Positions 19,105-28,739 of a stretch of 64,000 nt of DNA are shown piece by piece (the stretch's first letter is position 1; the number at the start of each line of letters is the position of its first letter). The stretch is from the NCBI RefSeq assembly GCF_964026725.1, contig NZ_OZ034691.1, positions 1,116,001 to 1,180,000 of the forward strand. The letters run 5' to 3'. Both the position numbers and the translations under genes were made by a program. The notes under the pieces are model-generated. The model was not told the DNA's origin. It did no database searches and saw only the letters and a program-made list of their open reading frames with translations. The DNA comes from Wolbachia endosymbiont (group B) of Germaria angustata (lineage in GTDB: Bacteria > Pseudomonadota > Alphaproteobacteria > Rickettsiales > Anaplasmataceae).

Positions 19105-21006
19105 ATGCACTCAATGAATCAAGCAAAGACGTTAGCTGGAGTAGTAACGTCGCAAACAAATAATGAAGCATCGTTTTCTGAAGAAGTAGAAAATAATGTT
19201 TCAAATTCTACACTATCTGTTAAGGAGAGAATTGAATTGTTTGAAAAAGGTACGAAGCAAGAACCTGACTTGAACACTGAATGCAAACTAGCTTCTTTAA
19301 ATGTAATTACCAATGGTAGCGATATCAGTATTACACCAAAAATAGACGAAGCGGGTTCTGATTTTTCAGTGAGTTGTTCTTCTTTAGTATTTGATGATGG
19401 TAAAGACATAGAGGACGAATTTAATGCAGTTTGTGAGGCAAATGGAATAGAATATAACCGTCCGTATTCTCTTGATCAGCTTGAGGCAGCACCCAACACA
19501 TCTTCCAACCCCAAAATAGACAATACAAAAGAAATGCAAAAAGAGGAAGAGGATAAAGAATTAGGAGATAAACCAAAGCCGTTACCTAGGAATGGAATGT
19601 TGGAGAAGGACAATATTAGAAATGTAGCTCCACCTTCACCTAGAACAGCAGAAAATCATCGGTTGAGTATTATTCAGGATATTGCACCACCAAAGCTACC
19701 ACATTCTTCTTTCCAATTAAATGGAGAAAAATGTGATGAGCAAGAAGCTATAGGAGAACCTATGTATGCAACTATAGACAAAAATAAAAAATTCTCGAAA
19801 AGAGGTTTAGATGGTGAAATAAACGATCAAAGTCCGGAGATGGAAAAGTCAAATTCTGAAGAAACATCAATTAAGAAAGGATCAGAAGATATAATTGGTG
19901 AACCTGTAGATCTGAATACAAAATTTTTAAAAAAGAGTTTGGAAGGAAGTGATAGTGGAATAGACAATAGAAGTGCAGAGATGACAAGATCAAATTCTCA
20001 AGTAACAGAAATGAGTGAGTTTTGTGGCAGTCAAGGATGGGAGAATATGTCATTAAATCATGATAGTCCAGTTACACTTTCAACTAGCTCATCAGAAAAA
20101 AGTGATAATGAAGAAACCCCGTTAATTAAAAAAGAAAAGAAAACAAATAGAATTTTGCCAAGGGTAAAATATGCAGTGCAGCAGAAGGAATTTGTAATTT
20201 TCGGTATAGCTGCTGTTGCACTTAGCGCTTCTGCAGCTTTGGTATATCTACAGGATAAAGGACAATTTATTGCATTTTTTGCAAACAGCCCTCTCTATAT
20301 TACTATGCCAATGATAGCAATTACTTCATTGCTTGCAATTAGCACAATATTTTGTGGAATAAAGCAATTTAGAGATACTGAAGAGTGTCAAATAGGAGGA
20401 AAGAATGCGAATGAAACTTTGAATCAGGTGCTAAAGTATCAACCAAAAGATAAAGTAATAAAATCATTCAAACTTGAATACAGCAATGGTACTCATTCAC
20501 ATTTTACACTTAACGCTTGGAAGGGTAAGAACAACTTCATTAATATTGACGACAAAGTCATTAGTAGAAGAAATAAAGTAGAATCAGTAATCAAAGATAG
20601 GCCATTATTTACAGCATTATTAAGCAGTTTGGTTGCTGCAAATATAGTATTGCCTTTATTACTGTATGTAGAAGGTGGTATTAATAGTGTACAGAAGTTT
20701 TACCAGAACGCTTTGATTAATAACGTAGGGTTATCACTACTTATAGGCTCGAGTATACTTGCACTATCAGTGATATTCCTTGGAGTACATTACTACAGAA
20801 AAACAAATTGCACAAATCTTGTATATTGTGAGGAAAGAATTGAACCAGAAAAAGTTAATGGAAAGTTCATTGAGGAAATAAAGGAAGCAAGGACAAAAGT
20901 GCTTGAAGAAAACCATAGTAAAGATGCCAAATGCAGCAGTTTAACGCTAGAGCAAGTAGTGGTTGAATCTCATAACTACAAAGATGCAATTTATAGTATT
21001 AGTTGA
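19105..21006 (+). CDS. Large acidic protein with paired C-terminal membrane segments
   Basis: This protein of about 633 residues is not recognised as a known family. The first 350 residues are hydrophilic and low in complexity with several proline-rich bits, and could be exposed to host or cytosol. Two hydrophobic pairs follow: about 367-385 with 395-420, and about 505-525 with 540-560. It starts at ATG 19105; a GTG just before and an ATG at 19114 are also possible. It lies between the methyltransferase and the small terminase, bracketed by methyltransferase 3'-end sequence on both sides, so it appears to be an inserted cargo gene. Confidence 0.65.
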   Translation: MHSMNQAKTLAGVVTSQTNNEASFSEEVENNVSNSTLSVKERIELFEKGTKQEPDLNTECKLASLNVITNGSDISITPKIDEAGSDFSVSCSSLVFDDGKDIEDEFNAVCEANGIEYNRPYSLDQLEAAPNTSSNPKIDNTKEMQKEEEDKELGDKPKPLPRNGMLEKDNIRNVAPPSPRTAENHRLSIIQDIAPPKLPHSSFQLNGEKCDEQEAIGEPMYATIDKNKKFSKRGLDGEINDQSPEMEKSNSEETSIKKGSEDIIGEPVDLNTKFLKKSLEGSDSGIDNRSAEMTRSNSQVTEMSEFCGSQGWENMSLNHDSPVTLSTSSSEKSDNEETPLIKKEKKTNRILPRVKYAVQQKEFVIFGIAAVALSASAALVYLQDKGQFIAFFANSPLYITMPMIAITSLLAISTIFCGIKQFRDTEECQIGGKNANETLNQVLKYQPKDKVIKSFKLEYSNGTHSHFTLNAWKGKNNFINIDDKVISRRNKVESVIKDRPLFTALLSSLVAANIVLPLLLYVEGGINSVQKFYQNALINNVGLSLLIGSSILALSVIFLGVHYYRKTNCTNLVYCEERIEPEKVNGKFIEEIKEARTKVLEENHSKDAKCSSLTLEQVVVESHNYKDAIYSIS

Positions 21007-21092
21007 AAATGGCCAAATTTCACTATGTAAAAAGAAAGCAGCTATAAACCGGAGTACTTCGCTCTATATTAGTAAAATATCTCTAAGACGCC

Positions 21093-21163
21093 GGCAAGTA
21101 TAAACAGGTAGGAAATTGCTGATACTGGCAAAACCTTTTCAGAGATTCAAGAAGAAAATTCGT
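21093..21163 (+). pseudogene. Duplicated 3' end of the methyltransferase gene
   Basis: About 70 nt closely resemble the end of the methyltransferase gene (18905-18978), including the ACTGG(T/C)AAAAC and GA(A/G)ATTCAAGAAGAAAA stretches, with small indels and an early stop. It sits just before the small terminase gene, where the intact methyltransferase end would stand if the 634-residue cargo gene were absent. Confidence 0.7.
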
Positions 21164-21189
21164 AGAAACAAGAGAGAGGAGAAAAAAAA

Positions 21190-21672
21190 GTGAAAATCAC
21201 ACAAACAGAATGGGCAAGAGAGATAGGAGTATCAAAGCAATATGTCTGTTATTTAGTAAAAAAAGGAATAGTTGAGTTGGAGGATGGTTTGATCAATAGA
21301 GAACAAGCAAATGAAGCGGTGGCAGCAATACGAGATCCAAGTCAGCCACTGAGGAGGAAAAATCCAGAAAACGAAAATACAAGTAACCTCTCCACAATGT
21401 TGCTAAAAACGCGAATAAAAAATGAGATGGAACGTGGCAAATTGCTTGAGGCAAAAGCTAAGGCTGGGATTGGTGAACTTGTAGCAGTAGAGGAAGTAAA
21501 GCGCGATGCATTTAATGTAGCAAGAGTTGTGCGTAATAATTTGCTTAACATTCCCAATAGAGTTTCAGCACTGCTTGCATCACTGAGTGACACTGAAAAG
21601 ATTCATAAGACGCTAACCGAAGAGATTACAAACTCACTTGAAGAATTATCTAATGCTAAATTTAAAATATAA
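21190..21672 (+). CDS. Small terminase subunit (Nu1-like)
   Basis: This is the DNA-recognition subunit of the packaging motor. The N-terminal winged helix (TQTEWAREIGVSKQYVCYLVKKG) is typical of Nu1/gpNu1-like proteins, and a helical C-terminal half should assemble oligomers. It has 160 residues, a GTG start and a strong AGAGAGGAG upstream. The large terminase follows after an inserted ankyrin gene. Confidence 0.72.
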   Translation: MKITQTEWAREIGVSKQYVCYLVKKGIVELEDGLINREQANEAVAAIRDPSQPLRRKNPENENTSNLSTMLLKTRIKNEMERGKLLEAKAKAGIGELVAVEEVKRDAFNVARVVRNNLLNIPNRVSALLASLSDTEKIHKTLTEEITNSLEELSNAKFKI

Positions 21673-21690
21673 AAAGATTTTGAATACAAA

Positions 21691-23175
21691 ATGGCTGATA
21701 ACCTAAGTTTGGAGTTAATAAAGTGCCTCATTAATCAACCAGGGGTAGATATAAACATTAGAGGATCAAACGGAAAAACCCCACTACATTGCGCTATAGA
21801 GTTTGATGAATTAAGTATGGTAGATCTGTTACTCACGAAAAAGAACATTAATCCTTTTATAGAAGATAATGATGGTAAAACATCTCTTGATTACGCCAAA
21901 GAAGGGAAAAAAGCAGAAATATTACAAGCGCTAATCAACAATAAATATGGATCAGAGCAAGATAGTTTACTTCATTTAGCTGCAATGATAGGTGAAGTTA
22001 ATGCAGTTAGATATTTGATAGGAAAAGGTGTTGACGTTAATGTACGAAATGCTCTGCATCATACGCCATTACATCTAGCAGCAGGCATAGGACATGCAGA
22101 AGTTGTAAAGATTTTGATAAGAGAAGGAAAAGCTGAAATCGAGGTTTTTGATGCACGAAATCAGACACCGATGCACTATGCAGTTAACAACAAAAAATTG
22201 GAGATAGTAAAGTTATTACTGGAGCTAGGAGCAGATGTAAATAGCGCACGTGTAGGACAAAACTCGATGAAATTATCACCTGTTCATATAGCTGTAAGTA
22301 ATACTAATTACGATGAAAGAGACTTATGTCTTGATATTCTCAAATGCTTAATAAAGGAGCCTAATGCTCAAGTAAATTTGCAGGACTACGAAAATAAAAC
22401 ACCACTACATTATGCTGAAAGACTGAAAACAATAGAAGTTTTACTAACGCGAGAAGATATAGACCCTCTGGTAAAAGACGATAGCGGCAAGACACCATTT
22501 GATTACGCTAAACCTGAGATAAAGAAGGCTTTGATGAGTAATAAATACGGTTCTGAAAAGAATAGTCTACTCCATTTAGCTGCACAAAGAGGAGAAATTG
22601 AGATTGTAGAATCTATTTTAAAGGAAGAAATCGATATTGATATTGTAAATAATAAAGGTCTATCACCGATTTACCTTGCTGCAGAAAAAGGACATTTACA
22701 TGTAGTAAAATTACTACTGAAAAAAGGAGCAAACTATACACCTGTTTTGCACTTAGCAATCAAATCAAATAATTTGGAGTTACTTAAAGTTTTATTTACT
22801 GAAAAAAATGGGTCATTGCTCTGCAGAGATACCGTTGTTAATTTTCCAACCCTTCATAATAAATATATAGCACAGAGAGAAATAGCAGATAAAAGGATGA
22901 AAAAACATAATAATATTATCTGCATCTGTATTACAGTTAGCGCAGTAGTAATGGCAGCATATATAGGTTTAACAGCAGCAACAATAAGCAGTGCAATCAT
23001 TTTTGCAACAATAACAGGGATATTTGCTCTTGTTATAGCAATAATGATAAGTGAGATGAGCAAAAGATATATAGAAAACGAATTTCAGAAAAAGATGCTT
23101 ATGGAGATGGAGGAGTGTAGTTCTATTGTTAATGATGTCGAGATAGAACCAATTATGAGTAGATGCAGACAATGA
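21691..23175 (+). CDS. Ankyrin-repeat protein with C-terminal membrane segments
   Basis: It has about nine ankyrin repeats (residues 20-380; for example HTPLHLAAGIGHAEVVKIL) followed by two hydrophobic helices (about 410-455) and a short charged tail, 494 residues in all. It overlaps the large terminase start by 13 nt. Ankyrin proteins with membrane anchors are candidates for contact with host proteins. Its place between the two terminase genes marks it as cargo. Recent duplication is suggested by two similar NKYGSE..SLLHLAA segments. Confidence 0.82.
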   Translation: MADNLSLELIKCLINQPGVDINIRGSNGKTPLHCAIEFDELSMVDLLLTKKNINPFIEDNDGKTSLDYAKEGKKAEILQALINNKYGSEQDSLLHLAAMIGEVNAVRYLIGKGVDVNVRNALHHTPLHLAAGIGHAEVVKILIREGKAEIEVFDARNQTPMHYAVNNKKLEIVKLLLELGADVNSARVGQNSMKLSPVHIAVSNTNYDERDLCLDILKCLIKEPNAQVNLQDYENKTPLHYAERLKTIEVLLTREDIDPLVKDDSGKTPFDYAKPEIKKALMSNKYGSEKNSLLHLAAQRGEIEIVESILKEEIDIDIVNNKGLSPIYLAAEKGHLHVVKLLLKKGANYTPVLHLAIKSNNLELLKVLFTEKNGSLLCRDTVVNFPTLHNKYIAQREIADKRMKKHNNIICICITVSAVVMAAYIGLTAATISSAIIFATITGIFALVIAIMISEMSKRYIENEFQKKMLMEMEECSSIVNDVEIEPIMSRCRQ

Positions 23176-24998
23176 TATACGCTAGAGCTTTTTCTGAAGG
23201 TTTAAGACCAGATCCCCAGCTTAAAGTATCAGAGTGGGCAAATGAGTATCGAGTTCTAGCGCCAACTGCAGCATCAGAACCAGGTAAATGGAGAACGGAA
23301 AGAACTCCTTATTTAAAAGAAATCATGGATTCACTATCTCCATCTTCTCCAGCGGAGAAAATAGTATTCATGAAAGGAGCGCAGATTGGGGGAACAGAAG
23401 CTGGTAACAATTGGATTGGCTATATCATCGATCAGACACCAGGTCCAATGCTAGTAGTACAGCCAACAGTTGAAATGGGAAAGCGTTGGTCAAAAGGAAG
23501 ATTTGCGCCACTGATTGAAAGTACACCATGTTTAAAAAGTAAAGTAAAAGACCCAAGATCAAGAGATTCAGGGAATACTGTACAAAGCAAGGAATTTCCA
23601 GGTGGAATAGTAGTAATAACCGGAGCAAATAGCAGTGTAGGTCTCAGGTCCATGCCAGTAAAATATCTCTTTCTTGATGAAATAGATGCCTATCCAGGAG
23701 ATTCAGGTGGTGAAGGAGATCCAGTGCTGCTCAGTATTGCTCGAACTAATACATTTGCACGACGAAAGATTTTTTTAGTATCAACACCAACGATTCATGG
23801 AATAAGCAGAATTGAGAAAGAATTTGAAGCAACAGATAAGAGATATTTTTTTGTACCATGTCCATATTGTAATTACTATCAAGTTCTAAAATGGTCACAA
23901 ATAAAATGGGAAAATAACGACTCAAGAACAGCACATTATGTCTGCACTGAATGTAGCGGCAAAATAGAAAATCATCAAAAGACAGAGATGCTAGAACGTG
24001 GAGAATGGAGAGCTACAGAGGCAAAAGAAGGGGAGAAAAAAGGATTTCATCTTTCAAGTCTTTATAGTCCAGTTGGGTGGTATAGTTGGCAACAAGCAGT
24101 AGAGGATTTTCTCCATGCAAAGGAAAGTGAACAATTACTGAAAGTTTGGATCAACACAACGCTTGGAGAAACTTGGGTAGATAAAGGAGAAGTACCAGAC
24201 TGGAAGCAATTATTTAACAGAAGAGAATTTTTTCAGATTGGCACAGTACCAAAAGGCGAAGTAGTTCTCACAGCAGGAGTTGATGTTCAAAAAGATCGTT
24301 TAGAAGTAGAAGTTGTAGCCTGGGGAAAAAGCCGCGAAAGTTGGTCAATAGACTATCGAGTATTTGAAGGAGATACAGGAGGTGGAGAAGTATGGGGAAA
24401 GCTTTCGGAGCTCCTCAATCATCATTTTATTGGTGAAAATGGGCTTGAATATATGATAAGCATGATGGCGGTAGATGCTGGATATGCAACGCAAGAAGTA
24501 TACAACTGGGTAAGAGGTCATCAAGGATCTGGAAGAGTAATGGCAGTCAAAGGTGTAAATAAAGCCCTAGTGCCACTGAGCAGCCCAAGTAGAGTAGATA
24601 TAACAGTTGGTGGTCAAAAGCTAAAAAGAGGAATAAAGCTCTGGCCAGTAGGAGTATCGATATTAAAGTCAGAGCTTTTTCAGCTACTTAATATTTTAAA
24701 AGAAGAAGAGAAAGTGCCAGCAGGATATTGTCATTTTCCTGAGTATGCACCCGAATATTTTAAGCAGTTAACGGCAGAGCAATTAGTCAGCAAAGTGGTG
24801 AAAGGATACACCAAACAAGAGTGGCAAAAGGTAAGAGAAAGAAATGAAGTGCTAGATTGCCGAATTTATGCGAGAGCTGCATCTATTGCGCTTGGAATCG
24901 ATCGTTGGCCAGAGAGTAAATGGAATAGTTTGAGTGGAAAAATGGAAAGCAAAAAGCCTAAAAAAGTAAGGCAAAGCCAATGGTTGAATGAGAAGTGA
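23163..24998 (+). CDS. Large terminase subunit (GpA family)
   Basis: This is the ATP-driven packaging motor and nuclease. It has a Walker A-like segment (MKGAQIGGTEAG, about residue 70), Walker B (KYLFLDEIDAYP, about 168-179), a Cys4 zinc-like segment (CPYCNY...CTECSG, about 235-265), and nuclease-region acidic residues (VDVQKDR, AVDAGYAT). The length of 611 residues is normal for lambda GpA relatives. Confidence 0.9.
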   Translation: MQTMIYARAFSEGLRPDPQLKVSEWANEYRVLAPTAASEPGKWRTERTPYLKEIMDSLSPSSPAEKIVFMKGAQIGGTEAGNNWIGYIIDQTPGPMLVVQPTVEMGKRWSKGRFAPLIESTPCLKSKVKDPRSRDSGNTVQSKEFPGGIVVITGANSSVGLRSMPVKYLFLDEIDAYPGDSGGEGDPVLLSIARTNTFARRKIFLVSTPTIHGISRIEKEFEATDKRYFFVPCPYCNYYQVLKWSQIKWENNDSRTAHYVCTECSGKIENHQKTEMLERGEWRATEAKEGEKKGFHLSSLYSPVGWYSWQQAVEDFLHAKESEQLLKVWINTTLGETWVDKGEVPDWKQLFNRREFFQIGTVPKGEVVLTAGVDVQKDRLEVEVVAWGKSRESWSIDYRVFEGDTGGGEVWGKLSELLNHHFIGENGLEYMISMMAVDAGYATQEVYNWVRGHQGSGRVMAVKGVNKALVPLSSPSRVDITVGGQKLKRGIKLWPVGVSILKSELFQLLNILKEEEKVPAGYCHFPEYAPEYFKQLTAEQLVSKVVKGYTKQEWQKVRERNEVLDCRIYARAASIALGIDRWPESKWNSLSGKMESKKPKKVRQSQWLNEK

Positions 24999-25224
24999 AA
25001 TGTATAACGAAGAATATTTAATTCAAGTCGAAGAAGCGATAAAGAAACTACAAAATGGAGAGAGAGTAGTATCAATTGCATATGGTGACCATATTGTACG
25101 GTACGGGGAAGTTCAAATAAAGGATTTATTGGAGCTCAGGCAACGAATAAAAGCGGGGTTAAAAGTTGCGGGCATGAAGCCAAAGAGGAAAATTGTTTTT
25201 TCAACGAGTAAGGGGATCATATAA
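24988..25224 (+). CDS. gpW-like head-tail connector
   Basis: This small basic protein (78 residues) overlaps the terminase end by 11 nt. Size, place between terminase and portal, and a DLLELRQRIKAG segment fit the lambda gpW family that completes filled heads. The start has no strong ribosome site, so coupling to the terminase is likely. Confidence 0.7.
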   Translation: MRSEMYNEEYLIQVEEAIKKLQNGERVVSIAYGDHIVRYGEVQIKDLLELRQRIKAGLKVAGMKPKRKIVFSTSKGII

Positions 25225-26282
25225 TGATGAAAATCGTTGAAAGGAACCGTATGACAAAAATTATAGCAAAAGAATATACAGAATTTTTAGAGCAGCTGAA
25301 AGAACAGATTGCTATTAGTCGTTATAAAGCAGCAAGAACAGTAAATAAAGAGCTACTACTACTTTATCATTATATTGGAACACAGATTCTAGAAAAACAA
25401 AAGAGCCAAGGTTGGGGATCCAAAGTAATTGAGCAGTTAAGTAGAGACTTAAAGGCTGAGTTTCCAGAAATGAAAGGTTTTAGCACAAGAAATCTAAAAT
25501 ATATGAGGCAGTTTGCAGGGGAATATCAAGATATTGAATTTGTGCAACAACTTGTTGCCCAATTGCCATGGGGACATAATGTATTTCTGATGGACTTAGT
25601 TCGGGACAAAGAAGCGAGGCTATTCTACATAAAAGAAGCTATAGAACATGGCTGGTCAAGAAACATCATGGTAATGCAGATTGAACTTGGGTTACATAAA
25701 CGTCAAGGAAAGGCTATCACTAATTTTAAAGAGAAGTTACCTTCACCTCAATCAGATCTAGCGCATTACACGTTAAAAGATCCATATATTTTTGATTTTT
25801 TAAGTATAGGAAAGGATGCTCATGAAAGAGAAGTAGAAAAAGGTCTTGTAGGACATATGGAGAAGTTTTTGTTAGAACTTGGTGAAGGCTTTGCATTTGT
25901 AGGTAGACAATTTCATTTAGATGTTGGTGATGAAGACTTCTTTGTCGATCTATTATTCTACCATCTAAAATTACGTTGTTTTATAGTAATTGAATTGAAA
26001 GATAATAAGTTTAAACCAGAATACGCCGGTAAAATGAATTTCTACCTTTCAGCAGTAGATGACTTGCTAAAACACGAGACAGATCAACCATCTGTAGGGT
26101 TGATTTTATGTAAATCTAAAAATGATGTACTAGCAAAATACACTCTAAAAGATATGACAAAACCAATAGGACTAGCAGAATATCGAATAACTGAAAGTCT
26201 ACCAGAGAATATAAAGACAGCTTTACCAACGATAGAGGAATTAGAAGCTGAGTTATCTAAAGTTTCAGATAAAGAGAAGTAA
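25224..26282 (+). CDS. DUF1016 (YhcG-type) PD-(D/E)XK nuclease, inserted in the head module
   Basis: It has 352 residues with the DUF1016 N-terminal helical domain (GWGSKVIEQLSRDLKAEFP, FSTRNLKYMRQFA) and a C-terminal nuclease domain (about 190-320): Asp in EDFFVDLLFYH, E-x-K in FIVIELKDNKF. Single-base overlaps with gpW and the portal gene (start and stop share ATG/TAA) show tight coupling. Such nucleases are not part of normal virions, so it looks like a carried gene, possibly for competition or defence. Confidence 0.85.
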   Translation: MMKIVERNRMTKIIAKEYTEFLEQLKEQIAISRYKAARTVNKELLLLYHYIGTQILEKQKSQGWGSKVIEQLSRDLKAEFPEMKGFSTRNLKYMRQFAGEYQDIEFVQQLVAQLPWGHNVFLMDLVRDKEARLFYIKEAIEHGWSRNIMVMQIELGLHKRQGKAITNFKEKLPSPQSDLAHYTLKDPYIFDFLSIGKDAHEREVEKGLVGHMEKFLLELGEGFAFVGRQFHLDVGDEDFFVDLLFYHLKLRCFIVIELKDNKFKPEYAGKMNFYLSAVDDLLKHETDQPSVGLILCKSKNDVLAKYTLKDMTKPIGLAEYRITESLPENIKTALPTIEELEAELSKVSDKEK

Positions 26283-27700
26283 TGCTACTCAAATCATTCA
26301 AACAACTATTTAGTAAGCCAAAAATCAAAAGCTCAGCGTGGGATGCAGCAGGATCAGGAAGAAGATTTTTTCACTTTCAACCAGAGTTAGGAAGTATAAA
26401 CAATTTGCTGTCTCAAAGCCTTGAAACTTTACGTAGTAGATCACGTGATATGGTGAGAAAAAATCCTTACGCTGCAAATATAATTGATACGATAGTAAGT
26501 AACTCTATTGGAACAGGAATAAAACCACAATCAAAAGCAAGAGATGGAGAATTTCGAAAGAAGGTGCAAGAATTATGGCTAAAATGGACAGACGAAGCAG
26601 ATAGCTGTGGAATAAGTGATTTTTATGGATTACAAGCTCTAGTATGCAGAAGTATGATAGAGGGTGGAGAATGTTTTGTACGTTTAAGAACGAGAAAGCT
26701 GGAAGATAGATTTTCTGTGCCATTACAACTGCAAGTACTTGAGTCTGAACATTTAGACAATAAAACAAATCAAACTTTAGCAAATGGTAATGTAATAAGA
26801 AACGGGATTGAGTTTAACAAGCTTGGGCAAAGAGAAGCTTATTACTTATTTAAAGAACACCCTGGTGAAAATACCTTTGGAGAGTCAGTAAGAGTGCCAG
26901 CAAACGATGTTTTACATATCTATAAACCACTGAGACCTGGACAAATTAGAGGGGAACCTTGGCTTTCTAACGTGCTTTTAAAACTTTACGAACTTGACCA
27001 GTATGATGATGCAGAATTAGTACGAAAAAAGACTGCTGCAATGTTTGCGGGATTCATTACGAGACTCGATCCTGAAGCAAATATTTTAGGTGAAAGTGAG
27101 TCAAATGAGCAAGGAGTAGCACTATCAGGCCTAGAACCTGGTACTATGCAACTACTTGATCCAGGTGAGGATATAAAGTTTTCAGAGCCATCTGATGTTG
27201 GAGGAAGTTATGAAGCATTCATGAGACAGCAGCTGAGAGCTATTGCAATAGGCACAGGGATAACATACGAACAACTAACAGGAGATTTAACGGGTGTTAA
27301 TTATTCATCAATCAGAGCAGGACTGATAGAGTTTCGTCGTCGATGCGCTATGCTGCAACATAACATTATGGTATTCCAATTTTGTAGACCAGTATGGAGT
27401 AGATGGCTAGAGTTAGCAGTACTTTGTGGAGAACTCCGTATAGATGAAAAAGTGGCAAAAGCAGCGAAAGAAGAAGTAAAATGGATACCACAGGGATTTG
27501 ATTGGGTGGATCCACTGAAAGATCAACAAGCACAACAGATGGCAGTAAGAAATGGCTTCAAGAGTCGCTCAGAAGTTGTTTCAGAATTGGGTTACGATGT
27601 TGAAGAAATTGATCAAGAGATTGCCGAAGATCAAAAGCGAGCTGATTCTTTTGGACTTTGTTTCGATTCTGACATTAATCATAAAAGGGAAGGAAGGTGA
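26282..27700 (+). CDS. Portal protein (lambda GpB family)
   Basis: It forms the DNA gate at the head vertex. It shows the family pattern SRDMVRKNPYAANIIDTIVSNSIGTG near residues 54-79, the HIYKPLRPGQIRGEPWL segment and GVNYSSIRAGLIEFRR. It has 472 residues, is complete, and overlaps the DUF1016 gene and the protease gene. Confidence 0.9.
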   Translation: MLLKSFKQLFSKPKIKSSAWDAAGSGRRFFHFQPELGSINNLLSQSLETLRSRSRDMVRKNPYAANIIDTIVSNSIGTGIKPQSKARDGEFRKKVQELWLKWTDEADSCGISDFYGLQALVCRSMIEGGECFVRLRTRKLEDRFSVPLQLQVLESEHLDNKTNQTLANGNVIRNGIEFNKLGQREAYYLFKEHPGENTFGESVRVPANDVLHIYKPLRPGQIRGEPWLSNVLLKLYELDQYDDAELVRKKTAAMFAGFITRLDPEANILGESESNEQGVALSGLEPGTMQLLDPGEDIKFSEPSDVGGSYEAFMRQQLRAIAIGTGITYEQLTGDLTGVNYSSIRAGLIEFRRRCAMLQHNIMVFQFCRPVWSRWLELAVLCGELRIDEKVAKAAKEEVKWIPQGFDWVDPLKDQQAQQMAVRNGFKSRSEVVSELGYDVEEIDQEIAEDQKRADSFGLCFDSDINHKREGR

Positions 27701-28731
27701 TGTGGATAAATAAACCAGTAATGGTAGAGAGAAGAAGCTTTGAACTATTATCATTATATAATAGCAAACAACCTATCTTTAAGAACTTAAAGCATTTTCA
27801 TATAAACCCAAAAGGAATAGCAATAATACGTATTTATGGAGTTTTGACAAAAAAAACAGAAGCTTTTGATCATATTTTAGATATGACTTCGTATGAAAAT
27901 ATTCATGAAGAGATAGAGAGTGCTTTAGAAGATAAAAGCATAGAGACGATTCTACTTGACATAGATAGTCCAGGTGGAGAAGTAAATGGAGTGTTTGATC
28001 TAGCTGATTTTATCTACGGTGTAAGAGGAAAAAAGAGGATAATAGCGATAGCAAATGATGATGCGTACTCTGCTGCATATGCTATAGCTTCAAGCGCTGA
28101 AAAGGTTTTTGTGTGTAGAACCTCTGGTGTTGGAAGTATAGGTGTTATTGCAAGTCACATTGACCAAAGCGGTTTTGATGAAAAGCAAGGAATAAAATAC
28201 ACAACTATTTTTGCAGGCAAGAGAAAGAATGATTTAAATCCACATGAGCCAATGACGTCTGAAAGTCTGGAAAGCTTACAAAAAGAAGTAGACCGACTAT
28301 ATGAAATGTTTGTGCAGCTAATAGCAAGAAACAGAGGTCTTTCAATTGAAAAGATTCGATCAACAGAAGCAGGTCTATATTTTGGCGAGAAAGCAGTAGA
28401 AATAGGTCTTGCAGATGGAGTTACAACATTTTTTGAATTTATTAACAAAGGAGAAAATACTATGAATAAACAAACTACAACTGACCTAGAAACTGATAAT
28501 TTAACTAAGTATCGTACTGAAGTTGTTGAATTAATACGTTTATGTAACTTATCACGAATGCCAGAGAAAATAGGAGAATTTATTGAGCAGGGCGTAAGTG
28601 TTGAGCAAGCAAGGGAGGTTTTAATGGAATTACTTGCAGAGAGAACGAAGAAGACAGAGATACTGAGTGCAATACCACAGAATTCGCAGGAAGATTTGAT
28701 GACACAGGTAGCGAAAAGTCGGTGCATTTAA
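27697..28731 (+). CDS. Capsid maturation protease (S49, lambda GpC type)
   Basis: This serine peptidase processes head proteins. The oxyanion-hole segment is DIDSPGGEVNG, the nucleophile Ser lies in DDAYSAAYAIASSA, and the Lys base is expected in the QGIKYTTIFAGKRK region. After about residue 255 the chain becomes a hydrophilic helical scaffold region, which can also be made separately from an internal start. It has 344 residues. The GTG start overlaps the portal stop. Confidence 0.88.
   Translation: MMWINKPVMVERRSFELLSLYNSKQPIFKNLKHFHINPKGIAIIRIYGVLTKKTEAFDHILDMTSYENIHEEIESALEDKSIETILLDIDSPGGEVNGVFDLADFIYGVRGKKRIIAIANDDAYSAAYAIASSAEKVFVCRTSGVGSIGVIASHIDQSGFDEKQGIKYTTIFAGKRKNDLNPHEPMTSESLESLQKEVDRLYEMFVQLIARNRGLSIEKIRSTEAGLYFGEKAVEIGLADGVTTFFEFINKGENTMNKQTTTDLETDNLTKYRTEVVELIRLCNLSRMPEKIGEFIEQGVSVEQAREVLMELLAERTKKTEILSAIPQNSQEDLMTQVAKSRCI
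28462..28731 (+). CDS. Nested scaffold protein (Nu3-like) from an internal start
   Basis: Inside the protease gene an in-frame ATG is preceded by AAAGGAG (28447-28453) 8 nt upstream. It would make an 89-residue hydrophilic helical protein equal to the C-terminus of the protease. This mirrors lambda C/Nu3, where the scaffold is a nested product. Expression is inferred from the ribosome site and family precedent. Confidence 0.55.
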   Translation: MNKQTTTDLETDNLTKYRTEVVELIRLCNLSRMPEKIGEFIEQGVSVEQAREVLMELLAERTKKTEILSAIPQNSQEDLMTQVAKSRCI

Positions 28732-28739
28732 ATTTTATA

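Noticed and set aside
28155..28727. 190-codon minus-strand frame opposite the protease gene
   Set aside because: It mirrors codon structure of a well-supported S49 protease gene and its translation is Ser/Ile/Cys-rich without motifs or a ribosome site.
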